NCBI RefSeq assembly: GCF_003049575.1
Contig: NZ_PYWI01000024.1
Span: 1 to 62,789, forward strand
Origin: Lysinibacillus parviboronicapiens
GTDB lineage: Bacteria; Bacillota; Bacilli; Bacillales_A; Planococcaceae
Length of the DNA stretch: 62,789 nucleotides
Direction of reading: 5' to 3'
A program made the translations under genes and the position numbers. Below are positions 25,374 to 35,920 of the stretch, piece by piece; the first letter of the stretch is position 1, and each line of letters opens with the position of its first letter. The notes below the pieces were generated by a model. That model worked only from the letters and a program-made list of their open reading frames with translations, made no database searches and had not been told where the DNA came from.

Positions 25374-26351
25374 ATGACGCATCCAGAAACTGCGTATTTA
25401 GATTTATTACAACATATATTAGAGAATGGTGTAACAAAGGAAGATCGTACGGGAACCGGTACATACAGTGTATTTGGCTATCAAATGCGCTTTGATTTAA
25501 GTAAAGGCTTTCCACTTTTAACGACAAAGCGTGTGCCGTTTAAACTTGTTGCAAGTGAGCTACTGTGGTTCATTAAAGGGGATACTAATATCCGCTATCT
25601 ATTACAACATAACAATCACATTTGGGATGAATGGGCTTTTAAAAAATGGGTACAATCAGATGAATACTCGGGCCCTGATATGACAGATTTCGGTCGTCGT
25701 TGCTTAGTTGATGAGGCGTTTAACGCTAGTTATCAAGCTGAACTAGCATCATTTTGTGAACGAGTACTAACTGATGATGATTTTGCTAGTAAATACGGGG
25801 AACTTGGCAATGTTTATGGCAAGCAGTGGCGTCATTGGACAACGTCAACTGGAGAAGACTTAGACCAACTGCAGGATGTGATTCATCAGATTAAGCATAA
25901 TCCAGATTCACGTCGTATTATTGTGAATGCTTGGAATCCAGAGGATGTTATTAATGCTGGAACTAAGGGGAGTAAAGCTGCGTTGCCTCCTTGTCATGTC
26001 ATGTTCCAATTTTATGTCGCAAATGGGAAGTTGAGTTGTCAGTTAATGCAACGTAGTCTTGATACATTGCTAGGCTGTCCGTTCAATATTGCTTCCTACG
26101 CATTACTTACGCATTTAATTGCTCATGAATGTGGGCTTGAAGTTGGCGAATTTATTCATAGTATTGGCGATGCACATATTTATGCAAATCATGTGGAGCA
26201 AGTGAAAGAACAGCTGTCACGTGAGCCAAAGGACCTACCAACCTTAAATATAAATTCAAATAAAACGTCAATTTTTGATATAGAACTTGAAGATCTTTCT
26301 ATCGAGGGCTATGATCCACATCCAGCAATTAAAGCACCAATTGCCGTATAA
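25374..26351 (+). CDS. thyA: Thymidylate synthase
   Basis: A 325-residue ThyA that methylates dUMP with methylene-tetrahydrofolate. The catalytic Cys lies in [13 protein letters not shown] (about residue 207). Folate and dUMP contacts are in [29 protein letters not shown] and [12 protein letters not shown]. The protein is longer than E. coli ThyA because of an insertion at about residues 90-140, as in Lactobacillus and Bacillus ThyA. ATG 25374 follows AAGGAG. Its partner DHFR is at 52.7 kb, not adjacent. Confidence 0.97.
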   Translation: MTHPETAYLDLLQHILENGVTKEDRTGTGTYSVFGYQMRFDLSKGFPLLTTKRVPFKLVASELLWFIKGDTNIRYLLQHNNHIWDEWAFKKWVQSDEYSGPDMTDFGRRCLVDEAFNASYQAELASFCERVLTDDDFASKYGELGNVYGKQWRHWTTSTGEDLDQLQDVIHQIKHNPDSRRIIVNAWNPEDVINAGTKGSKAALPPCHVMFQFYVANGKLSCQLMQRSLDTLLGCPFNIASYALLTHLIAHECGLEVGEFIHSIGDAHIYANHVEQVKEQLSREPKDLPTLNINSNKTSIFDIELEDLSIEGYDPHPAIKAPIAV

Positions 26352-26353
26352 CT

Positions 26354-26384
26354 AAAAGCAGCAGCCCTGAAGGTTGCTGCTTTT
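26354..26384 (+). terminator. Terminator after thyA
   Basis: AAAAGCAGCAGCC (26354-26366) pairs with GGTTGCTGCTTTT (26372-26384) with one mismatch; TTTTTT at the end. Confidence 0.9.
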
Positions 26385-26545
26385 TTGTAAACAGAATTTT
26401 TCTGTTTTAAAGTATTACATAAAGAAATACTAGGTCAAAATTATCCTTTTCTAAAATAGGCTAGTTGGCCGATGTTATGCAAAATGATTGACCTTAATAT
26501 TAGATGTGGTATTTATAGGTTATTTTTCCAACTAAATGTGCAGAG

Positions 26546-26761
26546 GTGATTGTGGTGAGAAAAATTTTAAAGTGCCCCAAAGAAAAGAGGGGAGGGGGAC
26601 AGAAACTGAGGGAAAAGACAGCTGAAGAACCTCCCTACGAAAAATTGGATATTTCACACAAACAATCTAACTTACCACACATTTCAACGAAACTATCGCA
26701 AGAGCAGGTACAAAAAATGATGCAGGTAGTTGAGGAGATTCGCCTTCACCGCCTAAAATAA
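26546..26761 (+). CDS. Small hydrophilic protein of unknown function
   Basis: About 70 residues, very charged, with a helical C-terminus (SQEQVQKMMQVVEEIRLHRL). The ribosome site GAGGTG overlaps the first possible GTG, so the true start is probably the third or fourth codon (MRKILKCPKEK). No family recognised. Confidence 0.4.
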   Translation: MIVVRKILKCPKEKRGGGQKLREKTAEEPPYEKLDISHKQSNLPHISTKLSQEQVQKMMQVVEEIRLHRLK

Positions 26762-26816
26762 ACGCTATAAAAATAGGCACCTTCTAAGCTATAATAGCTA
26801 TGGAGGTGTTTTTTTG

Positions 26817-27023
26817 ATGAATGTGGTATTTGTTGAAACGTTATCAGGCACAGAGCTTTTACAGATGGTGTCACATGATATGGCTGGACTATTGGCTGCG
26901 GCACAAGGAGAGAGCGTGACGTTTCCGTTGGGGCATTTTAAATATGAATTTCATAATCTAGATTTTTATGAAGAAAACGGTGAAATAAGACAAGAACTAG
27001 TTATTTACGTTTCGAAAATATAA
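26817..27023 (+). CDS. Small protein of unknown function
   Basis: A 68-residue acidic, probably cytosolic protein (MNVVFVETLSGTELLQM... ending ELVIYVSKI). GGAGGTG lies eight bases before ATG 26817. A TATAAT box inside GCTATAATAGC is about 25 bases upstream of the start, close for a promoter. No family recognised. Confidence 0.5.
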   Translation: MNVVFVETLSGTELLQMVSHDMAGLLAAAQGESVTFPLGHFKYEFHNLDFYEENGEIRQELVIYVSKI

Positions 27024-27136
27024 ATGCAGCAAACCTAAAATTTCCGCAAGGTCACAAGGTATGTGCTAGTTGACAGTATATAAAAGTTTAATTTTGTACA
27101 GGCTTAGGAAGCAAAGTATTTGCTATTTTCTAAACC

Positions 27137-27155
27137 TGTAACTATAATAGTTACA
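27137..27155 (+). promoter_or_regulatory. Operator of the Rrf2 gene
   Basis: TGTAAC-TATAATA-GTTACA, a perfect 6+7+6 palindrome preceded by AACC. The TATAAT inside is the likely -10 box, with TTGCTA 18 bp upstream, so binding would block transcription of the regulator. Confidence 0.8.
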
Positions 27156-27171
27156 ACAGGTGGTGATAAGT

Positions 27172-27582
27172 ATGGTGAACAGTCGTTTTTCGGTAGCGAT
27201 CCATATACTTTCGCTCATTGCAACAACTTCAGATAAAAGTCAGCTTTCATCCGATTTTATCGCAGGTAGTGTTAATACAAATCCAGTTGTCGTACGTCGT
27301 ATGATTGGCCTCTTGAAAAAAGCAGGACTACTCACATCACAATCAGGTTTAGCAGGCTACGAACTTCTAGTTGAACCCAAGGATTTGTCATTATTAACAA
27401 TTTACCATGCGATTGATGGACCTGAGCAGCTTTTTGCTATTCACGATGAGCCGAATCCAGATTGTACTGTTGGTCGTAAAATTCAACGTACGTTGGAGGG
27501 CGTTTATACATCTGTTTGGGATGCAATGGAAGAACAGTTACAAGCACAGACTTTACAGGATGTACTAGATCAGCTTCGTTAA
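27172..27582 (+). CDS. Rrf2-family transcriptional regulator
   Basis: A 136-residue winged-helix regulator: NSRFSVAIHILSLIA at the start and the recognition helix region SVNTNPVVVRRMIGLLKKAGLL (about 35-56), followed by the SGLAGYEL wing. It has one cysteine (DCTVG) and no three-cysteine Fe-S cluster site, so it belongs to the redox or ligand-sensing Rrf2 branch (YwnA/HypR type) rather than IscR (inference). Two identical operators, one over its own promoter and one before the next gene, point to autoregulation and control of the NAD(P)-binding protein. ATG 27172 follows AGGTGG. Confidence 0.85.
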   Translation: MVNSRFSVAIHILSLIATTSDKSQLSSDFIAGSVNTNPVVVRRMIGLLKKAGLLTSQSGLAGYELLVEPKDLSLLTIYHAIDGPEQLFAIHDEPNPDCTVGRKIQRTLEGVYTSVWDAMEEQLQAQTLQDVLDQLR

Positions 27583-27614
27583 TATAAACGAGGTCGATCT
27601 TACTGTATCTAACC

Positions 27615-27633
27615 TGTAACCGATTATGTTACA
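27615..27633 (+). promoter_or_regulatory. Second Rrf2-type operator
   Basis: TGTAAC-CGATTAT-GTTACA, same arms and spacing as 27137-27155 and the same AACC flank. GATTAT could be the -10 box of the downstream gene, whose start is 25 bases later. Confidence 0.8.
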
Positions 27634-27657
27634 ACTAATATTAGGAGGAATTTACGT

Positions 27658-28287
27658 ATGAAAATTGCTGTAATTGGAGCAACTGGGAAAGCAGGACAAA
27701 TAATAGTTGAGGAGGCATTACAACGCGGTCATGAGGTAACTGCTATTGTACGTTCTGCTTCAAAAGTGACAGCTAATATCCCTGTCATGGAAAAGGATAT
27801 TTTTGAGCTAACACAAGAAGATGTAAAGGGCTTTGATGTAGTCGTGAATGCGTTTGGTGCCCCTTTTGGCGAAGAGGAATTACATGTGAAAGTGGGCCGT
27901 CATTTAATTAGTATTTTTTCTGGCGTTGCTACAAAATTATTTGTGGTCGGTGGTGCAGGAAGCCTCTTCGTAGATCCAGAGAAAACAGTACGTGTAATGG
28001 ATACACCAGACTTCCCAGAAATGTTTTATGCAACTGCAAAAAATCAAGGGGAGAACTTAAAGGATTTACAAGCCTCAAATATTACTTGGACATTCTTAAG
28101 TCCATCTGCATTTTTCGACCCACAAGGTCCACGTACTGGTAGCTATACAGTAGGTATTGACCATCTATTGGTAAATGCCGCTGGAGAAAGCTATGTTAGT
28201 TATGGCGATTATGCGATTGCGTTAGTGGATGAAATCGAAAATCCACAACATATAAATAGTCGCTTTACTGTTACTTCAAATAAATAA
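27658..28287 (+). CDS. NAD(P)-binding oxidoreductase-like protein, NmrA/SDR type
   Basis: A 209-residue Rossmann-fold protein. The dinucleotide loop is GATGKAG at residues 8-14, and VVNAFGAP and FVVGGAGSL are the next two strand-loop pairs. It lacks a classical YxxxK pair in the usual place, as do atypical SDRs of the YwnB/HypO-like group, which reduce quinones or act as redox sensors. AGGAGG precedes ATG 27658. It has its own operator for the Rrf2 regulator, so it is the likely effector of that switch. Confidence 0.8.
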   Translation: MKIAVIGATGKAGQIIVEEALQRGHEVTAIVRSASKVTANIPVMEKDIFELTQEDVKGFDVVVNAFGAPFGEEELHVKVGRHLISIFSGVATKLFVVGGAGSLFVDPEKTVRVMDTPDFPEMFYATAKNQGENLKDLQASNITWTFLSPSAFFDPQGPRTGSYTVGIDHLLVNAAGESYVSYGDYAIALVDEIENPQHINSRFTVTSNK

Positions 28288-28335
28288 ACCTAAAAACCGA
28301 GCGTGTGAATTGCGCTCGGTTTTTTAGGTTTTTTT
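28287..28335 (+). terminator. Terminator
   Basis: AACCTAAAAACCGAGCG pairs with CGCTCGGTTTTTTAGGTT (28313-28330) and seven T follow. Confidence 0.95.
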
Positions 28336-28377
28336 ACCCCTCAGCAAAAAAATCTTGTTTTTACAGAAAATTGACTG

Positions 28378-28406
28378 TTTACATTCCGTCATTAATTAGC
28401 TACTAT
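28378..28406 (+). promoter_or_regulatory. SigA-type promoter of aspA
   Basis: TTTACA (28378-28383), 17 bp, TACTAT (28401-28406), about 34 bases before the start codon. Confidence 0.6.
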
Positions 28407-28439
28407 CAGTGTGAGTATACATAAAAGGAGACGACAATA

Positions 28440-29858
28440 ATGTCCACAGTACGTATTGAAAAAGATTTTTTAGGTGAACGTACCTTACCAAGCGGTGTCT
28501 ATTACGGGATTCAAACACTTCGAGCAACAGAAAACTTCCCGATAACAGGCTATACAATTCATCCAGCATTGATTAAAGCAATGGGAATTGTGAAAAAAGC
28601 TGCTGCATTAGGAAATATGGAGGTCCACCTGCTATCAAAGGACATTGGTGAAGCAATTGTCGATGCAGCACAAGAAGTAATTGATGGGAAATGGAATAGT
28701 GAATTTATCGTAGATCCAATCCAAGGTGGTGCGGGTACTTCGATTAATATGAATGCCAATGAAGTGATTGCGAATCGTGCATTAGAGATTATGGGGAAAG
28801 AAAAAGGGGACTATCAATCGATTAGCCCGAACAGTCATGTCAATATGTCACAATCGACAAATGATGCATTCCCAACAGCCATCCATATTGCCGTATTACA
28901 TTTAGTGGATGAGCTTTTAGTGACAATGGAAAACATGCAAGCCGTGTTCCATCAAAAGGCTGAGCAATTTGCACATGTTATTAAAATGGGCCGCACGCAT
29001 TTACAAGATGCTGTACCAATCCGTTTAGGACAAGAATTTGAAGCATATTGCCGTGTTATCAATCGTGATATTCAACGAATTCGTCAAACACGTCCAAATC
29101 TTTATGATGTGAATATGGGGGCAACTGCTGTAGGAACAGGCTTAAATGCATTCCCTGATTATATTAAATCAGTAGACCAACATCTTGCTGAAATTTCTGG
29201 TTTACCCCTGCAAGGTGCAACACATTTAGTGGATGCTACGCAAAATACAGATGCCTACACAGAAGTGTCAGGAGCATTAAAAATTTGTATGATTAATATG
29301 TCTAAAATCTCCAATGACCTTCGTTTAATGGCATCTGGACCACGTGCCGGTTTAGGTGAAATTATTTTACCAGCTCGTCAACCGGGGTCTTCCATTATGC
29401 CTGGTAAGGTAAACCCAGTTATGCCAGAGGTACTTAATCAGGTTGCGTTCCAAGTTATTGGGAATGACCATACGATTTGTCTGGCGTCTGAAGCGGGTCA
29501 ATTAGAATTAAATGTTATGGAGCCTGTACTTGTCTTTAATCTTATTCAATCTATTAGTATTATGAATAATGTTTTCCGTGCATTTACGGAAAACTGCTTG
29601 AAGGATATTGAAGCGAACGAAGAGCGTATGAAGGAATATGTAGAAAAGAGCGTGGGTGTGCTAACAGCAGTGAACCCTCATATTGGCTATGAAATAGCGG
29701 CGCGTCTTGCACGTGAAGCGATTTTATCTGGACGTTCGATTCGTGAGCTTTGCATTGAGTCAGGTGTTTTAACGACGGACCAGTTGGATTTAATTTTAGA
29801 CCCATATGAAATGACGCATCCTGGTATTGCAGGTGCAAGCATTATGAAATTAAAATAA
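28440..29858 (+). CDS. aspA: Aspartate ammonia-lyase
   Basis: A 472-residue member of the fumarase/aspartase family that converts aspartate to fumarate and ammonia. The signature GSSIMPGKVNPVMPE (about residues 316-330) carries the catalytic serine loop; SPNSHVNMSQSTNDAFPT and GRTHLQDAVP are the other active-site regions. AspA-specific features (TLRATENFPITG near residue 28) separate it from fumarase. AAGGAG precedes ATG 28440. Monogenic, with its own promoter and terminator. It may feed nitrogen and carbon in a sugar-poor lifestyle (inference). Confidence 0.95.
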   Translation: MSTVRIEKDFLGERTLPSGVYYGIQTLRATENFPITGYTIHPALIKAMGIVKKAAALGNMEVHLLSKDIGEAIVDAAQEVIDGKWNSEFIVDPIQGGAGTSINMNANEVIANRALEIMGKEKGDYQSISPNSHVNMSQSTNDAFPTAIHIAVLHLVDELLVTMENMQAVFHQKAEQFAHVIKMGRTHLQDAVPIRLGQEFEAYCRVINRDIQRIRQTRPNLYDVNMGATAVGTGLNAFPDYIKSVDQHLAEISGLPLQGATHLVDATQNTDAYTEVSGALKICMINMSKISNDLRLMASGPRAGLGEIILPARQPGSSIMPGKVNPVMPEVLNQVAFQVIGNDHTICLASEAGQLELNVMEPVLVFNLIQSISIMNNVFRAFTENCLKDIEANEERMKEYVEKSVGVLTAVNPHIGYEIAARLAREAILSGRSIRELCIESGVLTTDQLDLILDPYEMTHPGIAGASIMKLK

Positions 29859-29887
29859 TCACTGTAATTGATTCCAGTTAGATAACA

Positions 29888-29940
29888 TAAAAAGCATCTT
29901 TAAAAGAACTTTAGTATTGTTCTTTTGGAGGTGCTTTTTC
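29888..29940 (+). terminator. Terminator after aspA
   Basis: AAAAAGCATC...AAAAGAAC pairs with GTTCTTTT...GGTGCTTTTT, with small bulges, ending in T. Confidence 0.85.
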
Positions 29941-30042
29941 GTATAAGAGAAACAACGTTATTATTTCACCCTGTATAATTAAATGTAACTGCTAGTATCA
30001 GCTACATTATTAATAGTTTTTGTGTTTCATAGTTGTCTCGTA

Positions 30043-30243
30043 TTATGAAACAACCTCCAATTTCAAGGTGTTTCGAGTTACTACGATATATTCACCTGTT
30101 GATTTATTCATTACTTGAGACACTTCCTTGGTATGTGTTATCTTAAGCCAATCATTTTGTATATCCACCAATCATTTTACTTCCAAATCACTTTCACCAT
30201 ATTTTAAACCACTATAAGATAATTTCGTCATCTTCATCGTCAT
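30043..30243 (-). pseudogene. 66-residue ORF interrupted by one TGA
   Basis: AGGAG lies before ATG 30243. The frame reads MTMKMTKLSYSGLKYGE and continues to LEVK, meets TGA at 30174-30172, and then runs on in the same frame, coherent and protein-like (DIQNDWLKITHTKEVSQVM, then GEYIVVTRNTLKLEVVS), to TAA at 30043. Only that codon breaks it; TGG (Trp) would restore it. Family not recognised. The rest of the 29941-30489 gap shows nothing clear. Confidence 0.5.
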
Positions 30244-30489
30244 CGTTCTCCTTTTTTATAGTACCTATTTCTATTATAAGATACATTGTTGTAATTAACT
30301 AAAAAGCAACAATCTTAAGAAAACAGCGTTAAAGTAAGACGACAATATCCTTTTTTAATAAATATTTTTGCTATTCACGATTATATTATTTTTCTAAAAT
30401 CCTTACATAAAGTGAAAAAGAAAACCATGTAATACATGGTACTATGAAATTTATGAAAAAATGAGTACTAAAAGATAAGGAGTTATTAA

Positions 30490-31305
30490 ATGGTTAATAA
30501 AATAAGTACACAAGTGTTGGATCCAAACGATGTATTATATGCTTTGGATTTTAATCTAGCCATGATTGAATTTGATACGGACGGGAATATTCTTTGGGTA
30601 AATGAGCATTTTGCAAGTGCAGTAGGTTACTCCATTAAAGAACTACAGAAAATGCATCATAAAGAATTATGTGCAGATGAATTTCGAACAAGCATAAAAT
30701 ATAATGAGCTATGGAGAAACTTAATTAAAGGAACGAAGTTTCAAGAAAAAATACAAAGAATAGGAAAAAGAAAAAATAAAATTTGGCTTGAAGCAACGTA
30801 TATTCCAATCGTCAATACCGAGGATAAGGTGACAGCCATTTTAAAGATTGCAACTGATATTACTGAACGCGAGAATCGTACGATTGAAACAGTCTCTAAA
30901 CTGCAAGATATGTCCGTGGAATTAGGTGATATAGTTGTTGCGAACTCTAAAGTAAATATGGAGGCACTACAATCATTGATAGAGCAGACAGCTTTAATAA
31001 GCGATATCTCTCAAACAATAAAATATATTGCCTCTCAAACAAATTTATTGGCATTAAATGCGGCTATAGAGGCAGCGAGGGCTGGCGATCATGGAAGAGG
31101 ATTTGCAGTGGTAGCTGACGAAGTTCGACGATTAGCCGTTAATTCTGATGAAGCTATCATAAAAGTTAACGAAAATGTTAAAAACATTTCTGAAGGAGTT
31201 ATAAAAGTTAGTGAAGTTACTGAAAATTCACAAAAAATGGTAAAAGAGACTCAATCTAAAGTTAGTAAGGTCATGGATTCGTTTGGAACTTCGGTATTGC
31301 AATGA
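30490..31305 (+). CDS. Soluble PAS-containing chemoreceptor-like protein
   Basis: A 271-residue protein without membrane segments: an N-terminal PAS domain (about 15-125, with [23 protein letters not shown] and the PAC-like [21 protein letters not shown]) joined to a shortened methyl-accepting signalling domain that keeps the kinase-contact tip [15 protein letters not shown] (about 195-209) and VADEVRRLA. It probably senses an internal signal (haem, flavin, small ligand or redox) and modulates CheA. The signalling helices are short, about 140 residues, so it belongs to a minimal helix class. AAGGAG precedes ATG 30490. Confidence 0.85.
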   Translation: MVNKISTQVLDPNDVLYALDFNLAMIEFDTDGNILWVNEHFASAVGYSIKELQKMHHKELCADEFRTSIKYNELWRNLIKGTKFQEKIQRIGKRKNKIWLEATYIPIVNTEDKVTAILKIATDITERENRTIETVSKLQDMSVELGDIVVANSKVNMEALQSLIEQTALISDISQTIKYIASQTNLLALNAAIEAARAGDHGRGFAVVADEVRRLAVNSDEAIIKVNENVKNISEGVIKVSEVTENSQKMVKETQSKVSKVMDSFGTSVLQ

Positions 31306-31547
31306 ACGAAAAATATATTTAAATTCGCTGTACTGAAAAGGGTTTTGTTTTGTATAAATTATCCAATTTTAGACTATAAATAACTTCTGTATGACTTAGC
31401 GTTTTGTTTACACTAAAAGAAGTTTATCGTATTTTCAATGAGTTCATGCAATTAATAAATGGCATTACTAGGCCAGTGTTTGAGAACGCCATAAATCCTG
31501 TTGAAAGCGCATTATCTATATAAAGCCTACTATGTAGTGAACCACTG

Positions 31548-31587
31548 AAAAGGGACCTTATTTGTAACAACAAGGTCCCTTTTTATT
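31548..31587 (+). terminator. Terminator
   Basis: AAAAGGGACCTT (31548-31559) pairs with AAGGTCCCTTTT (31572-31583), then T. It closes the gap 31306-31696, which otherwise holds only an unassigned frame (LKEVYRIFNEFMQLINGITR, about 31410-31520) with no convincing start. Confidence 0.9.
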
Positions 31588-31696
31588 ATGGTGTCAGATA
31601 TTGATTGTCATTCAAAAGTCGTGCTTTTTACTGTGTTTTTTAGGAATATTAATATAATGACTACATTGGAAATATAAATTATTGGAGGAATTTAGG

Positions 31697-32938
31697 ATGA
31701 GTTTAGGCAAAAAAAGTATTCTTGGTTTTTCTGTGTTAAATGTCGTTATGATTGTACTTTTAATCATGGATTTAACAAATTTAACTTCATTAGATTGGCT
31801 ATCTACATTATTAACTTTTGTAGGAATAGCAATAACATTGTCCTATATTCTTTATGTAAAACAGAAAATTATTACACCACTTAAACAATTGTCTACTGCC
31901 GCTCAAGCGATAGCAGAGGGGAACTTACAAGTAAAGCCATTTCAAGTGAAATCCAATGATGAAATTGCAGATTTAGCACAAGCATTTTTTATGATGAAAG
32001 ATCAGATATTTACAATGACACAGAAAGTTGCTAAAAGTTCTACAAATCTATCTGCTAGCATGGAAGAACTTGCAGCAAGTACAAATGAAATTACGATTGC
32101 AGCAGATGAAGTAGACAAACAAATGGAAAAAACGACAGATGCCTTAAAACGAGTTGCACAGTCTGCCAATGAAAGTGCTATTTCTATGCAGGAAACTGCT
32201 AAAGGTGTGGAACGTATTACTGAAGCAACTCAGGATGTATTTGACCATGCAAAAGGAGCTAACGAAATTGCCGATAATGGTGTGCACATCTTACATATTG
32301 CGAAAGATCAAATGCAGTTTATCTCAAATTCTACTGAAAAAACGAGTGGTTTAATGCAGCAATTAACGGAAAAAATGCTAGATATTAAATCCATGACAGC
32401 TATGAATACCGATATAACAGACCAAACAAATTTACTTGCATTAAACGCAGCTATTGAAGCAGCGAGAGCAGGAGAGCACGGGAAAGGCTTTGCGGTAGTT
32501 GCAGAAGAGGTTCGTAAATTGGCTGAGCAATCGAAGCAATCGGCAAGCCAAATTGTCGAGTTAGTTGTAGCGATTGAAAACGATACAAAACAAGTAGCTA
32601 CTTCGGTTGAAGAAGACTTAAAAAATGTACAGCAGGGTGTTTACGTCATTGATGAAGCGACTCAATCTTTTGGCACAATTTTACAACATGTAAGTAAAAT
32701 GACGAATCAACTTGAGGATATTTCAGCAACAGCAGAGGAACTATCTGGTAGTGCGAAAGGCGTAACAGATTTAGTAATGATTATTGCAAGTGGTATGGAC
32801 AAATTATCCGATTATACTAGCATAATCTTACATTCTGTGGATGAGCAAAGTGCTTCCATGCAGGCGGTTAATACAGTAATCAAAGATTTAAGTGTGCAGG
32901 CAGAAAATTTACAAACTCTTACACAGCAATTCAGCTAA
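31697..32938 (+). CDS. Methyl-accepting chemotaxis protein with short sensor
   Basis: A 413-residue receptor: two adjacent membrane helices (about 10-27 and 38-56) with almost no loop between, a HAMP domain (about 58-110, with [20 protein letters not shown]), and a full signalling domain with tip [20 protein letters not shown] (about 245-265). With no extracellular domain it may sense membrane state or an internal cue. ATG 31697 follows GGAGGAATTTAGG; the upstream TTG is less likely. Confidence 0.9.
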   Translation: MSLGKKSILGFSVLNVVMIVLLIMDLTNLTSLDWLSTLLTFVGIAITLSYILYVKQKIITPLKQLSTAAQAIAEGNLQVKPFQVKSNDEIADLAQAFFMMKDQIFTMTQKVAKSSTNLSASMEELAASTNEITIAADEVDKQMEKTTDALKRVAQSANESAISMQETAKGVERITEATQDVFDHAKGANEIADNGVHILHIAKDQMQFISNSTEKTSGLMQQLTEKMLDIKSMTAMNTDITDQTNLLALNAAIEAARAGEHGKGFAVVAEEVRKLAEQSKQSASQIVELVVAIENDTKQVATSVEEDLKNVQQGVYVIDEATQSFGTILQHVSKMTNQLEDISATAEELSGSAKGVTDLVMIIASGMDKLSDYTSIILHSVDEQSASMQAVNTVIKDLSVQAENLQTLTQQFS

Positions 32939-33092
32939 AAGGCAAAAGATGAACGAACTATTGCATATTGTTAGGTTTGCTAGAGTTACAAATAAAGGTA
33001 GAGTTGGCAGCGAAAATGCTTGTTAATATACATTTTTTTAGTTTCCATAAAAAGTTAATTTTAGAGGAATTTTGTTACAGTTAAAATAGGGA

Positions 33093-33136
33093 CTATTTTG
33101 AAAGAAGTCAATTCTTCTGCAAAATAGCCTCTTTTT
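33093..33136 (+). terminator. Terminator after the receptor gene
   Basis: CTATTTTG-AAAGAAG pairs with CTTCTG-CAAAATAG, with a bulge, followed by a T-run. The rest of the 32939-33429 gap shows only an ACCCG/CGGGT hairpin near 33250 and no clear promoter. Confidence 0.75.
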
Positions 33137-33429
33137 TATTTTTTATTCGCAATACTTATAAATTGACAGAGTAATATAAATGTTGAATTTTTTGAATTAG
33201 TTTCTTATAATAGGTTAGCTGTTACCTCTCATAATGCACCTCACACTTTGCAACCCGCGTCTGCCGGGTCAAATCGTCATTTCTTTGTCTTATTCGCTTG
33301 TCCTTGCGAAATCATAAATTGTTTGACCAAACTAAAAAAGTAAATAAAGTAAGAAAGCTGGAAGTAGTTTTATTTTTATACAGAAAAAACTGCGGAAAAA
33401 TTCAGATTTTAAGAAAGAGAGAGATTGGA

Positions 33430-33732
33430 TTGAAGCTATCACCTGTGGAACAAGAAAAGCTACTTCTCCATTTAGCAGGAGAACTGGCGCTGAAAAGAAA
33501 AGCACGTGGATTAAAATTAAATTACCCTGAATCTGTAGCCCTTATTAGTAGTTATATTATGGAGGGTGCTAGAGATGGCAAAACCGTTGCTCAGTTAATG
33601 AGTGATGCGAAACAAGTGCTCACGGCGGAAGATGTAATGGAAGGCGTCGGTGACATGATTTCGGATGTTCAAGTGGAGTGTACATTCCCAGATGGTACAA
33701 AACTTGTAACAGTTCACCGTCCAATACTGTAA
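33430..33732 (+). CDS. ureA: Urease gamma subunit
   Basis: A 100-residue protein, exactly the family length, starting [20 protein letters not shown] and ending VTVHRPIL. It is the small subunit of the (UreABC)3 nickel enzyme that splits urea into ammonia and CO2. The true start is TTG 33430; the frame is open to 33298, but that part is not UreA. The ribosome site is weak (GAGAGATTGGA). First gene of the ure-nik run; no obvious promoter seen. Confidence 0.95.
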   Translation: MKLSPVEQEKLLLHLAGELALKRKARGLKLNYPESVALISSYIMEGARDGKTVAQLMSDAKQVLTAEDVMEGVGDMISDVQVECTFPDGTKLVTVHRPIL

Positions 33733-33746
33733 AGGGGGATTTGTGA

Positions 33747-34115
33747 ATGATTCCTGGAGAAATTAGACCAGCACAAGGTGAGATTGACATGAATGTAGGA
33801 CGCGCTACTAAAACAGTGATTGTAGCGAATACAGGCGATCGTCCGATTCAGGTAGGTTCACATTTTCATTTTATTGAAGTGAATAGATTCTTAGAGTTTG
33901 ATAGACAAGAAGCAATTGGCATGCATTTAAATATTCCTTCCGGAACAGCTGTTCGTTTTGAACCAGGTGAGGAAAAAGAAGTTGAACTTGTTGAGTTTGG
34001 TGGCAAACGTCATATTTTTGGATTGAATAAATTAACAGAAGGCTCAACACATAATAAGGACGAGATTTTAGACAAAGCAATTGAAGGTGGCTTTAAAGGA
34101 GCTGAAGAAAAATGA
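33747..34115 (+). CDS. ureB: Urease beta subunit
   Basis: A 122-residue protein with MIPGEI, then [11 protein letters not shown] and RLEF-like stretches, the canonical UreB core. GGGGGAT precedes ATG 33747. Overlaps ureC by ATGA (34112-34115). Structural subunit shaping the active-site entrance with UreA and UreC. Confidence 0.97.
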   Translation: MIPGEIRPAQGEIDMNVGRATKTVIVANTGDRPIQVGSHFHFIEVNRFLEFDRQEAIGMHLNIPSGTAVRFEPGEEKEVELVEFGGKRHIFGLNKLTEGSTHNKDEILDKAIEGGFKGAEEK

Positions 34116-35827
34116 AGGTAACGCACGAAGCATATGCAAAAATGTTTGGACCTACTGTTGGTGATAAGGTTCGCTTAGCAGATACTGAACTGTGGATTGA
34201 AATAGAGAAAGACTATACAACTTATGGTGACGAGGGAGTTTTCGGAGGTGGAAAATCACTTCGTGTATCAATGGGGCAAAATGGTAAAAACAAGAGAAGT
34301 GACGGTGTGCTAGACACGGTCATTACAAATGTAGTGATTATCGATCATACGGGTATTGTGAAGGCAGATATCGGCATTAAAGACGGTCGAATTATCGGTA
34401 TCGGCAAAGCTGGAAATCCAAATGGGATGGACGGTGTTGATCAGGATATGATTATTGGGGTTGGTACGGAGGTTTATGCAGGAGAGGGCTTAATCGCAAC
34501 TGCTGGTACTATTGACACACATATTCATTTCATTAGTCCAGATCAGGTAGAAACGGCTTTATTAGCCGGTACAACAACATTTATTGGTGGTGGAACAGGA
34601 CCAGCTGCTGGCTCTAAAGCGACAAGCTTAACTGCTGGTGAATGGCATTTACATAGAATGCTACAAGCTGTCGAAAGTTTACCAATAAACGTTGGACTAC
34701 TCGGAAAGGGTAGTGCCTCTGACCCTGAACCAATTGTTGAACAGGTTCGTGCCGGGGCAATTGGTATGAAAATACATGAAGATTGGGGTGCTACACCTGC
34801 AGCTCTTGACCAAAGCTTAACTGTTGCGGACGAGTATGATATTCAAGTGGCACTACACTCAGATACATTGAATGAGGCAGGCTTTGTAGAAGATACGATT
34901 AACGCAATAGATGGTCGTGTTATTCATATTTTCCATACAGAGGGTGCTGGTGGCGGACATGCGCCAGACCAATTAGTGATGGCATCATTACCTAATATTT
35001 TGCCAGCATCGACTAATCCAACGAAACCGTTTACTACAAATACAATTGATGAACATTTAGATATGCTCATGGTATGTCATCACTTAAAGCATGATGTTCC
35101 GGAAGATGTGGCTTTTGCGGATTCTCGTATTCGTCCAGAAACAATTGCGGCTGAGGATATTATGCAGGATTTAGGTATTTTAAGTATTATGTCCTCTGAT
35201 TCTCAAGCGATGGGGCGTGTTGGAGAAGTTACATTACGTACATTCCAAACGGCAGACAAAATGAAAAAACAACGTGGTCCGTTGCCACAGGATGAAGGCA
35301 AAGATAACGATAATTACCGTGTGAAACGTTATATGGCCAAACTAAACATAAACCCAGCGATTGCGCACGGTATTAGTCATGAGGTTGGTTCATTGGAAGA
35401 AGGTAAACTAGCAGATATCGTGCTGTGGGAACCGGCATTTTTCGGCGTAAAAGCAGAAGTTGTACTTAAAGGTGGCATTGCAGTTTATGCGATTACAGGT
35501 GATCCCAATGCATCTATTCCTACGCCACAGCCTATGAAAGGTCGTCAGACGTTTGGCTTCTATGGACAAGGTCCTCAAAATTGTGCGATGACATTTTTGC
35601 CAAAGATTGCTGTGGAAGAAGGTTTACCAGAGAAACTAGGCTTAAAACGACAAATCGGTACAGTAAAAAATTGTCGAAATATTAGTAAAGCAGATATGAA
35701 ACTTAACAACGCTACACCGCAAATTGATGTCAACCCAGAGACATATGAAGTGAAAATCGATGGGGAATTAGCAACTTGTGAGCCAGTAGATGTATTGCCG
35801 ATGGCCCAAAGATATTTCTTATTCTAA
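34112..35827 (+). CDS. ureC: Urease alpha (catalytic) subunit
   Basis: A 571-residue amidohydrolase-fold subunit. Nickel ligands are in THIHFISP (about 135-141) and [25 protein letters not shown]; the carbamylated lysine is in GMKIHEDWG (about residue 219). The flap cysteine is in [22 protein letters not shown] (about 321). All expected residues are present, so the enzyme should be active. The 93-base gap to ureE is the largest inside the ure block. Confidence 0.98.
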   Translation: MKVTHEAYAKMFGPTVGDKVRLADTELWIEIEKDYTTYGDEGVFGGGKSLRVSMGQNGKNKRSDGVLDTVITNVVIIDHTGIVKADIGIKDGRIIGIGKAGNPNGMDGVDQDMIIGVGTEVYAGEGLIATAGTIDTHIHFISPDQVETALLAGTTTFIGGGTGPAAGSKATSLTAGEWHLHRMLQAVESLPINVGLLGKGSASDPEPIVEQVRAGAIGMKIHEDWGATPAALDQSLTVADEYDIQVALHSDTLNEAGFVEDTINAIDGRVIHIFHTEGAGGGHAPDQLVMASLPNILPASTNPTKPFTTNTIDEHLDMLMVCHHLKHDVPEDVAFADSRIRPETIAAEDIMQDLGILSIMSSDSQAMGRVGEVTLRTFQTADKMKKQRGPLPQDEGKDNDNYRVKRYMAKLNINPAIAHGISHEVGSLEEGKLADIVLWEPAFFGVKAEVVLKGGIAVYAITGDPNASIPTPQPMKGRQTFGFYGQGPQNCAMTFLPKIAVEEGLPEKLGLKRQIGTVKNCRNISKADMKLNNATPQIDVNPETYEVKIDGELATCEPVDVLPMAQRYFLF

Positions 35828-35920
35828 ACATTTTGCAATGTGAATTGTTAGAATATTGCAGGAAATATAGTTTCAGTTTACTTTTTAGAAATTTATCATT
35901 AAATAAGGGGTGCAAACAGC

